Shown: positions 24,122 to 32,915, numbered from the stretch's first letter. The stretch: DNA of 64,000 nt from Salinicoccus halitifaciens (GCF_021026095.1 NZ_JAJNCU010000005.1:124001-188000), one strand, 5' to 3'. Notes: generated from the letters alone by a model not told the origin. Program-made: numbers and translations.

Positions 24122-24592
24122 ATGGTGAAGGAATATTTGGAAGACAAGAAACTGATGAAATCGATCATTGCTAAATATGCGTGCGACCTGGGCAGAATCT
24201 GGGAAAAGAGCCATATGGAAGATTTTAAATTAACGATCATCAACAAGAACAACAGCCGTTCAATCGATTTTAAGAAATTGAGGAATGATTTGAAGTCAGC
24301 TTATGATATACAACGTGCCCACCAGCTGAAAGGCATTTACATGCTCTTCAAAGATGGTGACCTGTTCATCGTCGGCAACAGCAGGGAGAACATCTTCAAA
24401 CAGCTGAAGACGGATTTCAGGAAAGATGAAGGTTTTGCACAGCTGCTGGAATCAAATGACGTCAGACTCACGGTGATACGTATGCATGATATGGACAGCA
24501 TCCATAATGCACGTCTTGAAGCGGTCATCACGGATATTTACACCAAGCTCTTCAAAGCAAAGCTCGCCGAGCAGTACGAACTGAAGATATGA
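24122..24592 (+). CDS. Unknown protein with GIY-YIG-like core
   Basis: 156 residues, soluble, basic. I cannot assign a named family with certainty. The segment LKGIYMLFKDGDLFIVGNSRENIFKQLKTDFRK (residues about 69-101) follows the GIY-YIG nuclease pattern: GIY, about nine residues, then F-I-V-G-N-S in place of Y-I-G-x-S. A downstream glutamate in ARLEAVITDIYTKLF sits where the metal-binding Glu is expected. The canonical second Tyr is Phe and an Arg follows the NSRE turn. It may be a degenerate or structural member. Its ATG (24122) has GAGGTGATGAA before it. Terminator at 24593. Confidence 0.6.
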   Translation: MVKEYLEDKKLMKSIIAKYACDLGRIWEKSHMEDFKLTIINKNNSRSIDFKKLRNDLKSAYDIQRAHQLKGIYMLFKDGDLFIVGNSRENIFKQLKTDFRKDEGFAQLLESNDVRLTVIRMHDMDSIHNARLEAVITDIYTKLFKAKLAEQYELKI

Positions 24593-24629
24593 AAAAATGC
24601 CAACGTTATAAAATAACGTTGGCATTTTT
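24593..24629. terminator. Bidirectional terminator, 24122 gene / metQ
   Basis: AAAAATGCCAACGTTAT pairs with ATAACGTTGGCATTTTT, serving the convergent genes. Confidence 0.9.
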
Positions 24630-24631
24630 GG

Positions 24632-25480
24632 TTATTCTCCAGGTTCGAAAGCGGGCTCCAAGTGTCCCTCTTCTTCAAGGTCGGATAGGAATTCATATAC
24701 TTCATCTGAAGTGAATGCTTCCTGAAGCGCCTGAATCTCTTCTGAATCCTGATTGTCTTCACGTGCGACCAGAGTGATTGCGAAAGTGTTGTCTTCATCT
24801 TCCTCCAAAAATACAGCATCATCCGGCGTCAGCCCGATACTGTCGATATACGTCGGGTAGTTGAAGACGAGTTCGACCCCATCTTCATATGCTGAAGTCA
24901 GATTCAAAAGGTCCACATGAGTGAAAGTGAAATCACGGGGGTTCTCTTCAATATCATCAACCGTCGCATCATAAGTCACACCATCCGCCAAAGTGATCAG
25001 ATCATGCTGCTCGAGGACCATCAATGCACGGGCTTCATTTGTAGCATCACTTGGAATCGCGACTTCCGCCCCGTCTTCAATCTCTTCCATCGAATCGTAG
25101 ACAGGTGAATAATAACCCACAATGGCATTATAGATCGGCTGTATAGCGACGAGATTGCCGTCCCGTTCCTCATTGAACATTTCCATGAACGGTTCATGCT
25201 GGGCGAAGTTCGCATCCACCTCTTCGTTCAACAGGGCTTCGTTATATTGGATATTATCCGCCACTTCGACCATTTCAACCGAGTAAGGTTCTTCAATTGC
25301 TTCTCCGGCAATTTCGACGACATCAGTCATAGGGATGGTCTGTGAAGCCACCTGGATCTCCGTATCTCCGGAAGCCTCGCCGCCTGTTTCCTCTTCTGTC
25401 TCTTCCTCTCCGTTGCCACATGCTGCAAGGGCAAATACCATGACACTCAGTAACATAAACCATAAATTACGTTTGAACAT
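24632..25480 (-). CDS. MetQ-type methionine-binding lipoprotein
   Basis: Substrate-binding lipoprotein of an ABC importer of the NlpA/MetQ family. The N-terminus is a lipoprotein signal with lipobox LAAC (Cys21), followed by a glutamate-rich linker. The domain then has the family markers VEVADNIQYNEALLNEEVDANFAQHEPFM and VGYYSPVYDSMEEIEDGAEVAIPSDATNEARALMVLEQHDLI. About 282 residues is normal. It is the last gene of a three-gene operon after the ATPase and the permease. L- or D-methionine is the likely ligand by family; a related ligand cannot be excluded. Confidence 0.9.
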   Translation of the reverse strand: MFKRNLWFMLLSVMVFALAACGNGEEETEEETGGEASGDTEIQVASQTIPMTDVVEIAGEAIEEPYSVEMVEVADNIQYNEALLNEEVDANFAQHEPFMEMFNEERDGNLVAIQPIYNAIVGYYSPVYDSMEEIEDGAEVAIPSDATNEARALMVLEQHDLITLADGVTYDATVDDIEENPRDFTFTHVDLLNLTSAYEDGVELVFNYPTYIDSIGLTPDDAVFLEEDEDNTFAITLVAREDNQDSEEIQALQEAFTSDEVYEFLSDLEEEGHLEPAFEPGE

Positions 25481-25511
25481 GTCTCACACTCCTTCAAATT
25501 TGTTGATTCAT

Positions 25512-26198
25512 TTATCTTTTATCCAGTTTTTTGGCCAGCCTCAGCCCCCACCATTGAATCAGCTGGACGATGATGATGATGACGATGATTGCAGTGTACA
25601 TGATGTCCGTTTCATATCTCTGATAACCATAACGGATGGCGAAATCCCCGATCCCGCCGCCGCCGACCACACCCATGATGGTGGAGTAGGATATGAAGCT
25701 GACGAAAGCGGTGGTGAATCCGATGATCAATGAACTTCTGGATTCTACAAACAGGAACTTCCACACCAGCTGCGGAATCGACGCTCCCATGGACTGGGCG
25801 GTCTCCGTCACCCCTTTTGGCACATCCAGCAACGATTGCTGCACGAAGCGTGCATAGAGTGCGATGGCGATGAGCATCATGGGAAAAGATGCCGCCACCG
25901 GATCACCGGTTGCACGGCCGTACACCGCCCGGATGAACGGCTGCATCGCGACGACAAGCAGCAGGAAAGGGAATGATCTGACGATATTGACAAATGCGTT
26001 GGACAGCTGATAGATGAAGACATTCTGCATCGGCTGTCCCCTCGCCGTCAGGAATAAAAGCGTTCCAAGCGGAAGTCCGAGTGCGATGGCCGCCACCATC
26101 GCAAACCCCATCATGATGCCCGTCTCCCAAAGGCTCTCGAATAATGCCGGCCAGTATTCTATGACCCGCGTGATATACTCCTGGAAAGTATCAGGCAT
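25512..26198 (-). CDS. MetI-type ABC permease (methionine import)
   Basis: Membrane permease, 228 residues, with five to six helices. The EAA loop is present near residue 140 (VPKGVTETAQSMGASIPQLVWKFL) and the C-terminal VGGGGIGDFAIRYGYQRYE is characteristic of MetI permeases of the NlpA transporter group. Its start overlaps the ATPase stop by eight bases, and the binding protein follows 31 bases downstream, so all three form one operon. It is not the cystathionine synthase of the same common name at 17 kb. Confidence 0.9.
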   Translation of the reverse strand: MPDTFQEYITRVIEYWPALFESLWETGIMMGFAMVAAIALGLPLGTLLFLTARGQPMQNVFIYQLSNAFVNIVRSFPFLLLVVAMQPFIRAVYGRATGDPVAASFPMMLIAIALYARFVQQSLLDVPKGVTETAQSMGASIPQLVWKFLFVESRSSLIIGFTTAFVSFISYSTIMGVVGGGGIGDFAIRYGYQRYETDIMYTAIIVIIIIVQLIQWWGLRLAKKLDKR

Positions 26199-26928
26199 CT
26201 TTCAATACCTCCAAAACACGCTGGTGATATGAATCATAACTGCGCCTCTCTTCCCCGCGGGCGATATCTATGATATCGACCAGATGACCATTTTCCAAAA
26301 CCGCACAACGTTCACACATGCTTTTGACGACATCCAGTTCATGGGTCACCACAAGCACCGTCATGCCGAAAGTTTCATGTGCCCTTTTCAACACCCCGAC
26401 GATTTCTTCCGTCGTACTTTCATCAAGCGCAGATGTCGGTTCATCACAAAGGAGTATTTTAGGCCGGGTGATGAGTGCACGCGCGATGCCGACACGCTGC
26501 TTTTCACCGCCCGACAGCTGTCCGGGGTAACGGTCCGATTTCCCGCCAAGACCGACAAAATCCAGCACCTCGCCGACGCTCAGGGGATCGTTATATTTAT
26601 GCAGCTCCAACGGCAGCCTGACATTTTCCCTGACAGTCTTATTATTCAGCAGATTGAACTGCTGAAAGATCATACCGATGCTTTTCTGGTGCTGCCTCAA
26701 TCTCTTTTTGGGTAAGGAGAAGACGTCCGTCCCGTCCACTTCAACGGTGCCCTCCGTCGGTGTCTCAAGCGCATTGATGAACCTTAATATCGTGGATTTT
26801 CCAGCACCGCTCTCCCCGATCAGTCCAAAAATCTCATTTTCACCGATTTCAAGCGACACATCATCCACTGCATTGAATGCACCTTCCTGCCCCTCATATG
26901 TCTTGGTGACATTGGTCATTGTAATCAA
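26191..26928 (-). CDS. MetN-type ABC ATPase lacking the NIL domain
   Basis: ATPase of the methionine importer. Walker A is GESGAGKST (near residue 38), the Q-loop is FQQFNLL, the signature is LSGGEKQR and Walker B is ILLCDEPTSALD, then THELDVV. At 245 residues it ends soon after the nucleotide-binding domain. Classic MetN proteins are about 340 residues with a C-terminal NIL domain that binds methionine and inhibits transport; that domain is absent. TTG 26928 has GGAGG nine bases upstream, whereas ATG 26919 is 17 bases away, so TTG is preferred. It leads the operon. Confidence 0.88.
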   Translation of the reverse strand: MITMTNVTKTYEGQEGAFNAVDDVSLEIGENEIFGLIGESGAGKSTILRFINALETPTEGTVEVDGTDVFSLPKKRLRQHQKSIGMIFQQFNLLNNKTVRENVRLPLELHKYNDPLSVGEVLDFVGLGGKSDRYPGQLSGGEKQRVGIARALITRPKILLCDEPTSALDESTTEEIVGVLKRAHETFGMTVLVVTHELDVVKSMCERCAVLENGHLVDIIDIARGEERRSYDSYHQRVLEVLKDA

Positions 26929-27007
26929 AAGTCCGACCTCCCCGTGTCCAATCGTCTTTTAAAATATACCAGAGAACATCCCGAAAATAAAGCCTAGTGA
27001 CGAGGTA

Positions 27008-27042
27008 TGAAAAAAAGGAAGCAGGTGCCATCACCCGCTTCC
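27008..27042 (-). terminator. Terminator after the PepSY gene
   Basis: On the minus strand GGAAGC-GGTG pairs with CACC-GCTTCC, followed by TTTTTTTC. Confidence 0.82.
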
Positions 27043-27051
27043 CTGACGTCA

Positions 27052-27741
27052 TCAATCATCGTCCCAGTCGTCATCCCAGTCGTCATATTCTATATAGTAA
27101 TTCTGGTTTTGGGCATTGGATTCAGCCACCTGCCGCATGAAGGTTTCCAAATCCCCGATCTCATCGAACTCTATATCGAGGAATATCACCTTATTGACGC
27201 TTCCATTTACGGCATTGATGGAGACGATGGCCCCTTCATCGTCACCGTCGATCAGATTTGCAATCAAATACTCATTCGGGGTTATGTCTGTATTCAATGT
27301 GGAGTGGAGGAATAATCCCCCGACTTCCTCCATCGCGATATCCCTCGCTTCTTCTGCCGTTATCAGATCAGGTCCCTCATCAGGAGTGTCTTTTGCCGGT
27401 TTCCCCGTTTCGGGCTCCGCATGCTGCCCACCTTCATCTTCTTCCATGGTTTCCGCTTCATAATCCGGGTTTTCAGATGATGTTATATCCACCACCCGGC
27501 CTTCCGACCTGTTTATCGTAATTTCATACAAGTATTCTTCATCATCGACGCTTACCACAAAATACTCATCGTCAGTCCCGAGCGAGACATTGCTTACATC
27601 GCCCTGATAACGCTCCTGTACAATCGCACGGACTTCCTCTTCATCCATGTAGTCCGCTGCTGTAAAGTTCATATAGGCGATGCCGATTATGACGCCGAGC
27701 ATCACCGCGCCTGCCGCAATCAGCAATTTACCGATTTTCAT
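27052..27741 (-). CDS. PepSY-domain membrane-anchored protein
   Basis: 229 residues. An N-terminal anchor (residues about 5-24, KLLIAAGAVMLGVIIGIAYM) leads to an external part with two PepSY-like units: residues about 34-90 (EEEVRAIVQERYQGDVSNV...EYLYEITINRSEGRVVDI) and about 130-205 (ITAEEARDIAMEEVGG...IVSINAVNGSVNKVIF). They are joined by an acidic linker. The C-terminus is a short Asp/Trp repeat (DDWDDDWDDD) from a 12-base DNA repeat. It is in an operon with the kinase and regulator, five bases downstream of the kinase, as ykoI is with ykoGH in Bacillus. It may inhibit or sense for that kinase. Confidence 0.82.
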   Translation of the reverse strand: MKIGKLLIAAGAVMLGVIIGIAYMNFTAADYMDEEEVRAIVQERYQGDVSNVSLGTDDEYFVVSVDDEEYLYEITINRSEGRVVDITSSENPDYEAETMEEDEGGQHAEPETGKPAKDTPDEGPDLITAEEARDIAMEEVGGLFLHSTLNTDITPNEYLIANLIDGDDEGAIVSINAVNGSVNKVIFLDIEFDEIGDLETFMRQVAESNAQNQNYYIEYDDWDDDWDDD

Positions 27742-27745
27742 CTTT

Positions 27746-29107
27746 TCACTCCTTTACTCCGTCGAACCTCAGTGTGAATGTCGTACCTGAACCGACCCGG
27801 CTTCTGACACCGAGGGTGATGCCATTCACTTTGGCGAGCTCATCTGCAATGGATAAGCCGAGACCGGAACCGCCTGTCTTTCTCGCCCTGGCTTTATCGA
27901 CCCGGTAGAAGCGGTCGAATATTTTATCGAGATCTTCTTCCGGAATCCCGATGCCTTGATCAGTGATATCCACAACCACTTCATCACCATCTTTTCCAAT
28001 TTCAATGGTGATGTCGTCCGAGCTGTATTTATAGGCATTATCCAGGAAGATTTTAAGCAGCTGATCCAGACTGTCCGGATCTGCTTCAACAATGACCTCA
28101 CTGTCGGGGCTCTTAAGATGGATGGCTCTTTTATACACCGGCTCCAGCCGGGATTTGATCCCTTCCGCCATACGCACTATATTCAGCCGCTCCGGCCTGA
28201 AATTCTCCCTTGCCTGTGCGGCCTTGCTGAAGCTCAGCAATTGTTCGGTCAAATACTTCATCCGTTTTGCTTCATCAGAAATCGCATGGATGCTTTCATC
28301 AAGGATATCTTCCCTTGTCTTGCCGAATCGCTTCAGCATCTGGCTGTAGGAGTCGATGACAGTGATCGGCGTCTTCAGCTCATGGGATGCATTCATTATG
28401 AAAGCCTGCTGGTGTTCATCATTCTTTTTAAGGTCGAGCATCATCTCATTGAACGATTCCGATAAGTCCTTCAATTCCTTCGTATCGTTGTCATTCACTT
28501 CAAGCATCGTATAACCGCTCGTATTTTCTGTCTCCTTCATCTTGCCGATCAGCTTGTTGATCGGTTGGATGATGGTGTTGGTGATGAGCCGGTTCAGGAG
28601 ATAGATCACCACGATGATGATGACCGTTGAAATGATCAATATCCACTGCAAAATGCTGAATGTGTCATAAATGAACTCAATGTTTTCATAAATCTGCAGG
28701 TTGTACACCTCGCCGTTTTCCCAGATGATCGGCAGGGAAACCATCACAAAATGTATATCGCCATACGTTACAACGTCGGTATACTGCCCTGTGCTGTAAG
28801 GCGCAAAGCTTTCGGAGTAGTTCGCACTGGTCGATATCCTAAGTTCCTGCTCCCCTGCTTCACTGATGAGGGTGATGAAACCGTCCGAGAGCAGATGCGA
28901 CTGCAGTACCGCCCGTCTGTTGACATCGTTTTCCTCCGCATTTTGGAGCTCCTGCATTATATTGATGCCGCGTCCCTCCAACTGGTTCATTTCGGCATCC
29001 AGCGAGAAGTTCTGGTAGCTGTAATAGACGAATATATTAATAAGTATGACGACGACCGCTGACATCACTGTGATATAAAGTTGGATTTTCGTTCCCAGTT
29101 TCATCAT
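27746..29107 (-). CDS. Two-component sensor histidine kinase (YkoH/ArlS-like)
   Basis: Membrane sensor kinase of 453 residues. Two transmembrane helices (about 10-30 and 155-180) flank an extracellular sensor of about 120 residues. A HAMP-type linker (NTIIQPINKLIGKMKETE) follows, then the phosphoacceptor in NASHELKTPIT (near residue 245), N box LDNAYKYSS, G1 DQGIGIPEEDL, F FDRFYRVD and G2 GGSGLGLSI. The regulator is encoded four bases upstream and a PepSY protein just downstream. AAAGGA precedes the ATG. The signal is unknown; cell-envelope stress is typical of relatives, an inference. Confidence 0.93.
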   Translation of the reverse strand: MMKLGTKIQLYITVMSAVVVILINIFVYYSYQNFSLDAEMNQLEGRGINIMQELQNAEENDVNRRAVLQSHLLSDGFITLISEAGEQELRISTSANYSESFAPYSTGQYTDVVTYGDIHFVMVSLPIIWENGEVYNLQIYENIEFIYDTFSILQWILIISTVIIIVVIYLLNRLITNTIIQPINKLIGKMKETENTSGYTMLEVNDNDTKELKDLSESFNEMMLDLKKNDEHQQAFIMNASHELKTPITVIDSYSQMLKRFGKTREDILDESIHAISDEAKRMKYLTEQLLSFSKAAQARENFRPERLNIVRMAEGIKSRLEPVYKRAIHLKSPDSEVIVEADPDSLDQLLKIFLDNAYKYSSDDITIEIGKDGDEVVVDITDQGIGIPEEDLDKIFDRFYRVDKARARKTGGSGLGLSIADELAKVNGITLGVRSRVGSGTTFTLRFDGVKE

Positions 29108-29110
29108 CAG

Positions 29111-29785
29111 TTAGTCCTTTATCATATAACCGATGCCCCTGACGCTGGAAATCACGGACGGGGCTTCCCGGTCGATTTTTTTACGCAGATACCTGACATA
29201 TACATCCACCGTGTTCGTATCGCCGAAATAGTCATATCCCCATACCGCTTCAATGATCTGTTCCCGCGAGAGCACCTGGTTTTTATTCGTCAAAAGATAA
29301 TAAAATAAATCATACTCTTTCTGGGTCAGATGCACATCTTCATCTTCTATGAAAACTTCCCTTGTCGACGGACGCACCTGGATATGCCTGAATTCCAGCT
29401 CATCTCGGGCTGCCGGTCGGTATGAACTTTCTTTGAGCTGGGCGCGGATGCGTGCAAGCAGTTCTTCTATCTCAAACGGCTTCGTCATATAATCATTTGC
29501 ACCCGAATCGAGGCCGCTGACCTTATCCATCACAGCATCCCGGGCCGTCAGCATTATGATGCGTATATGTTCATCTTTCTGGCGTATCCTCCTCAGTACT
29601 TCAAGACCGTTCAATTCAGGGATCATGACATCGAGCAGAATCAGATCGAACCCTTCTTTTTCATACAGTTCCAGTGCTTCTTTGCCGGTGTATGCGTTGG
29701 TGACATCGTAGGATTCAAACTCCAGTTCAAGCTGGATTACGCGGGCGATCTTTTCATCATCTTCGACAATTAAAATTTTAGGCAT
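29111..29785 (-). CDS. OmpR-family response regulator
   Basis: 224 residues. Receiver domain with the phosphorylation aspartate in LILLDVMIPELNG (near 52), conserved Asp pair EDDEK at the start, Thr in LTARD and Lys in MTKPFEIEELLARIRA. The C-terminal winged helix has VHLTQKEYDLFYYLLTNKNQVLSREQIIEAVWGYDYFGDTNTVDVYVRYLRKKI, typical of OmpR/PhoB. GGGAGGGGAAACT precedes the ATG. It is first in a three-gene operon with its kinase and a PepSY protein. Confidence 0.95.
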   Translation of the reverse strand: MPKILIVEDDEKIARVIQLELEFESYDVTNAYTGKEALELYEKEGFDLILLDVMIPELNGLEVLRRIRQKDEHIRIIMLTARDAVMDKVSGLDSGANDYMTKPFEIEELLARIRAQLKESSYRPAARDELEFRHIQVRPSTREVFIEDEDVHLTQKEYDLFYYLLTNKNQVLSREQIIEAVWGYDYFGDTNTVDVYVRYLRKKIDREAPSVISSVRGIGYMIKD

Positions 29786-29898
29786 AGTTTCCCCTCCCGG
29801 AACATCGTCCCCTCATCACCATCATACATTCCGGAACTGGAAAGATGATTAGAGGCATCTTAAAATTTGATTAAAACTTTTATTCCCATGATTATACA

Positions 29899-29931
29899 AT
29901 AAAAATAGCCGATATGATCACATATCGGCTG
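29899..29931 (-). terminator. Terminator after tdk
   Basis: AGCCGATATG pairs with CATATCGGCT; on the minus strand it is followed by ATTTTTATTG. Confidence 0.85.
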
Positions 29932-29935
29932 TCCC

Positions 29936-30508
29936 CTATACCAGGGGCAGGCGTTCTTTATAGCATTTCCTGCAGACGGGGACGTATTCCTCATCCCCGA
30001 TCTGGATCGTTTCGCCCACGTTGACCGGCTCTCCGTTCATCATCCTCATATTCAGCGTCGCCTTTTTGTTGCAGTACTGGCACACTGTCTTCAACTCATC
30101 GATTGCATCAGCCAGTTCAAGAAGTGCCTTGCTGCCTTCGAAAAGCTGGTTGCGGAAGTCGGTTTTAAGTCCGAAGGCGATGACGGGGATATCCAGCTCA
30201 TCAGCGATATCACTCAAATGATGCACTTCTGACTTTCTTAAAAACTGCGCTTCGTCCACCAGAACTGCGTAAACCTTCTCCTCGGCATGCGCGGCCTTCA
30301 CTTCATTGAATATATTGTCGGTCACATACTCCGCATCCAGTTCAAGGCCGATCCTGGATTCTATCTTCTTAAAGCCGCTCCTCGTATCCACCGGAGTGGA
30401 ATACGCCAGGCACCTCTTGCCCTGGGTCGTGTACTGGTAATGTGTCGTGATGATCTGGTTGCTCTTGTTGCTCTGCATCGTGCCAAAACGGTAATATAAC
30501 TTAGCCAT
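29936..30508 (-). CDS. tdk: Thymidine kinase
   Basis: Phosphorylates thymidine to dTMP in nucleotide salvage; type II, homotetrameric family. The P-loop reads GTMQSNKS (residues 9-16), with Asn in place of the usual Gly before KS. The lid and catalytic segment VLVDEAQFLR (Glu near 87) and the zinc site of four cysteines (CQYC near 141 and CRKC near 182) are intact. 190 residues is normal. GAAAGGATTTCGTC precedes the ATG. The altered P-loop may lower ATP affinity, but the rest is canonical. Confidence 0.92.
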   Translation of the reverse strand: MAKLYYRFGTMQSNKSNQIITTHYQYTTQGKRCLAYSTPVDTRSGFKKIESRIGLELDAEYVTDNIFNEVKAAHAEEKVYAVLVDEAQFLRKSEVHHLSDIADELDIPVIAFGLKTDFRNQLFEGSKALLELADAIDELKTVCQYCNKKATLNMRMMNGEPVNVGETIQIGDEEYVPVCRKCYKERLPLV

Positions 30509-30569
30509 GACGAAATCCTTTCAATAATGCATTCTCTTTATGAATATGATCAAATACAGCAGATGGGCA

Positions 30570-30938
30570 TCATCGCCAGAATTTATCATAATCCTTTTTA
30601 TCTTCGATATTGTAGTCGATCATTTTTTTGAGCAGCCCGTAGTCCACTTCATCTGAATACTTGATGCGGAACAGTCCCTTAGTCTGCGAATAGCCTGCTT
30701 CCTCGATTTCTTCTGTGAAAAATTCCATCGTCTTTTCTTCCGGTGAGATGGAAATGTGCTTCTTCGAACTGTCGATGCCGAGTATGAATGTGCCGTTTGA
30801 AGTGTACATCGGCGTGTTCCATTTCACTTCCTGCTCCAGCTCAGGATAGTTTGAGTCGATCCAGCTGATGATTTCTTTGAACTGCGCCTCACGCGATGAA
30901 TCTTCGATCGTCCGGATATAATCCTCAAAAGTTTCCAT
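30570..30938 (-). CDS. DUF1801 / YdhG-like protein
   Basis: 122-residue soluble protein of the DUF1801 family, related to the frataxin-like Fra (YdhG) of Bacillus, which binds iron and supports Fe-S assembly. The family pattern is visible: FKEIISWIDSNYPELEQEVKWNTPMYTSNGTFILGIDSSKKHISISP and the C-terminal YSQTKGLFRIKYSD. The frame opens at 30959, but GGGAGGGG sets ATG 30938. It lies 24 bases downstream of the phosphoesterase gene and may be cotranscribed. An iron role here is an inference from the family. Confidence 0.8.
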   Translation of the reverse strand: METFEDYIRTIEDSSREAQFKEIISWIDSNYPELEQEVKWNTPMYTSNGTFILGIDSSKKHISISPEEKTMEFFTEEIEEAGYSQTKGLFRIKYSDEVDYGLLKKMIDYNIEDKKDYDKFWR

Positions 30939-30964
30939 GCTCAATCCCCTCCCTTCCATCCATT

Positions 30965-31780
30965 TTAAATTTCTATGACATAAAATGCATTTCCAATCTC
31001 GGTTCTTATATCATCTGTCCGCCATTCCCTTTTGTATCCGAGACACGGGCATATATAAGTGATGCCGTTTTCCGTGAGCGAATGCCGGAAATGTACATGT
31101 CCCATGATGCTGTAATGCACCGGGAAATCGTTGCATATTGCATCGAAGTCGCTCGTCCCTATGAAGGCATTGTAATAGTCGAAAAGCCTGTGCGGCATCG
31201 GCACCCTGAAGCGCTTTGATGTAACGATGTGCGTTACGAGTATGATTTTCCTATTACCAAGGGGTTCAAGATCTCTCCTCACTGTCTGTGAGAACTGCCT
31301 GGACATCTCGACATCGTTATAACGCCATGCGATATTATGTTTATCCTGCCATGTTCCGCCGTAATACGCACGCTTCTCCAGCCGGTTGTAAGAAAACTCC
31401 CCGGAGGCATATGTGTAGTCGTACCAGCCGGTGTGCCCCGCTATCGCCCATTCCTCATTGACGATATAAGGGCGTTCCACGAGGCATTCGGGCTGCTCGG
31501 CATAACGCTTCAGAACTTCCTCGGTATCCTGCGTGATTTCCTTCTGCCAGAGATCGTGATTGCCGGGAACAAACTTGATTTCAGTGCCGCTTTCCTCTGC
31601 AACTGTGCGGATGAAATCCATCGTCAGTTCATAACTGTTTGAGATATCGCCTGCAATCAGCAGCAATTCTACATTGCGGTCTTTTACCTCATTAATCAGA
31701 GCTTCCTCATATAATGGTATATTGTCTTCACTGTTATTATAACGGTCAATATGCAAATCAGATATGATGCCTATCCTCAT
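30965..31780 (-). CDS. Calcineurin-like metallophosphoesterase
   Basis: Two-metal phosphoesterase, about 271 residues. Metal ligands are in ISDLH (residues 6-10), LLIAGDIS, FVPGNHDLW, VTHIV and MGHVHFRHS; all five blocks are intact. Substrate unknown: the family acts on cyclic nucleotides, nucleic acids or phosphoproteins. The frame opens at 31822 but ATG 31780 follows TGGAG and starts MRIGIISDLH, as in relatives. It is divergent from dhaK, with the DUF1801 gene downstream. Confidence 0.88.
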   Translation of the reverse strand: MRIGIISDLHIDRYNNSEDNIPLYEEALINEVKDRNVELLLIAGDISNSYELTMDFIRTVAEESGTEIKFVPGNHDLWQKEITQDTEEVLKRYAEQPECLVERPYIVNEEWAIAGHTGWYDYTYASGEFSYNRLEKRAYYGGTWQDKHNIAWRYNDVEMSRQFSQTVRRDLEPLGNRKIILVTHIVTSKRFRVPMPHRLFDYYNAFIGTSDFDAICNDFPVHYSIMGHVHFRHSLTENGITYICPCLGYKREWRTDDIRTEIGNAFYVIEI

Positions 31781-31941
31781 TTTCAAAACTCCATTTACTG
31801 CGTAATTCCTTCTCTTCACCATTTTCCATTTCTTTGTTCAATTTGTCCAATGTTATTAATGGACTGCATGCCGATTTCACCGGTCTTTTATTTTCAATGG
31901 AATTGTTAATGCGTATAATGGAGGGAAAGGGGGATTTTAAA

Positions 31942-32904
31942 ATGAAGAAACTGATCAACAGCCGGGAACATTTTGTGAGCGATATGCTGAAAGGCCTGAA
32001 ATTCACCGATTCGAAAATCGAAATCATCGCAGATACCGTCGTCGTCAGGAAGAACAAGAAGGAATCGGGGGTCGCACTCATCACCGGTGGCGGCAGCGGC
32101 CACGAGCCTGCGCATGCCGGATATGTTGCTGAAGGCATGCTGGATGCAGCCGTCTGCGGGGAAGTCTTCACGTCTCCTACACCGGATAAAGTGCTTGAAG
32201 CCATCAAGCATACAGACAACGGTGACGGGGTCCTTCTCATCATAAAAAATTACTCCGGTGATGTCATGAACTTCGATATGGCCAAAGAGATGGCTGAAGC
32301 GGAAGGGCATAAGGTGGATTCTGTAATCGTCAGGGACGACATTGCAATAGAAGACGCTGAAATGAGGCGCGGTGTGGCAGGGACAGTACTCGTCCATAAA
32401 TATGCCGGCTGCCTTTCAGATAAGGGTCAGACACTCGGTCAGATCAAGGAAAAAGTGGAAGAGATGATGACCAGCCTGCATTCGATCGGCATGGCAATCC
32501 ATCCATGTATGGTCCCTACAACAGGGGAATACGGCTTTGACCTCGGTGAAGAGGAAATGGAGATTGGCATCGGCATCCACGGGGAAAAGGGTATATACCG
32601 AGAAAAGATGGAATCCGTGGATAAAATTGTGGACCGGCTGCTTAATGAACTTTATAAATATAATGACAATGACGAATTGATCGTGATGATCAACGGAATG
32701 GGCGGGACGCCGCTCAGCGAACTGTACATCGTCACTGACAAAGTCATGAGCGCCCTGGATGATCAGGGTGTGAAAGTCTCAAAACTGCTTGTCGGTGATT
32801 ATATGACCGCGCTTGATATGCAGGGCTTTTCAATCACTGTTTTGGATCATGACGACCATGTGGTCAGTGCATTGAATGCCCCGACGGAATCCACACACTT
32901 TTAA
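31942..32904 (+). CDS. dhaK: Dihydroxyacetone kinase subunit DhaK
   Basis: Binds dihydroxyacetone covalently for phosphorylation by DhaL, using PEP-derived phosphate instead of ATP. The substrate loop is GGGSGHEPAHAGYV (residues 49-62), and His213 in GIGIHGEKG is the residue that forms the hemiaminal bond to the substrate. It is 320 residues long. The frame opens at 31834, but AAAGGGGGATTTTAAA before ATG 31942 sets the start. dhaL and dhaM follow, giving a complete PTS-dependent kinase. Confidence 0.95.
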   Translation: MKKLINSREHFVSDMLKGLKFTDSKIEIIADTVVVRKNKKESGVALITGGGSGHEPAHAGYVAEGMLDAAVCGEVFTSPTPDKVLEAIKHTDNGDGVLLIIKNYSGDVMNFDMAKEMAEAEGHKVDSVIVRDDIAIEDAEMRRGVAGTVLVHKYAGCLSDKGQTLGQIKEKVEEMMTSLHSIGMAIHPCMVPTTGEYGFDLGEEEMEIGIGIHGEKGIYREKMESVDKIVDRLLNELYKYNDNDELIVMINGMGGTPLSELYIVTDKVMSALDDQGVKVSKLLVGDYMTALDMQGFSITVLDHDDHVVSALNAPTESTHF

Positions 32905-32915
32905 GGAGGAGACTT

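Noticed and set aside
25335-25733. 132-residue plus-strand frame with an Asp run
   Set aside because: The Asp run comes from reading GATGAT repeats opposite isoleucine codons in the ABC permease; not a gene.
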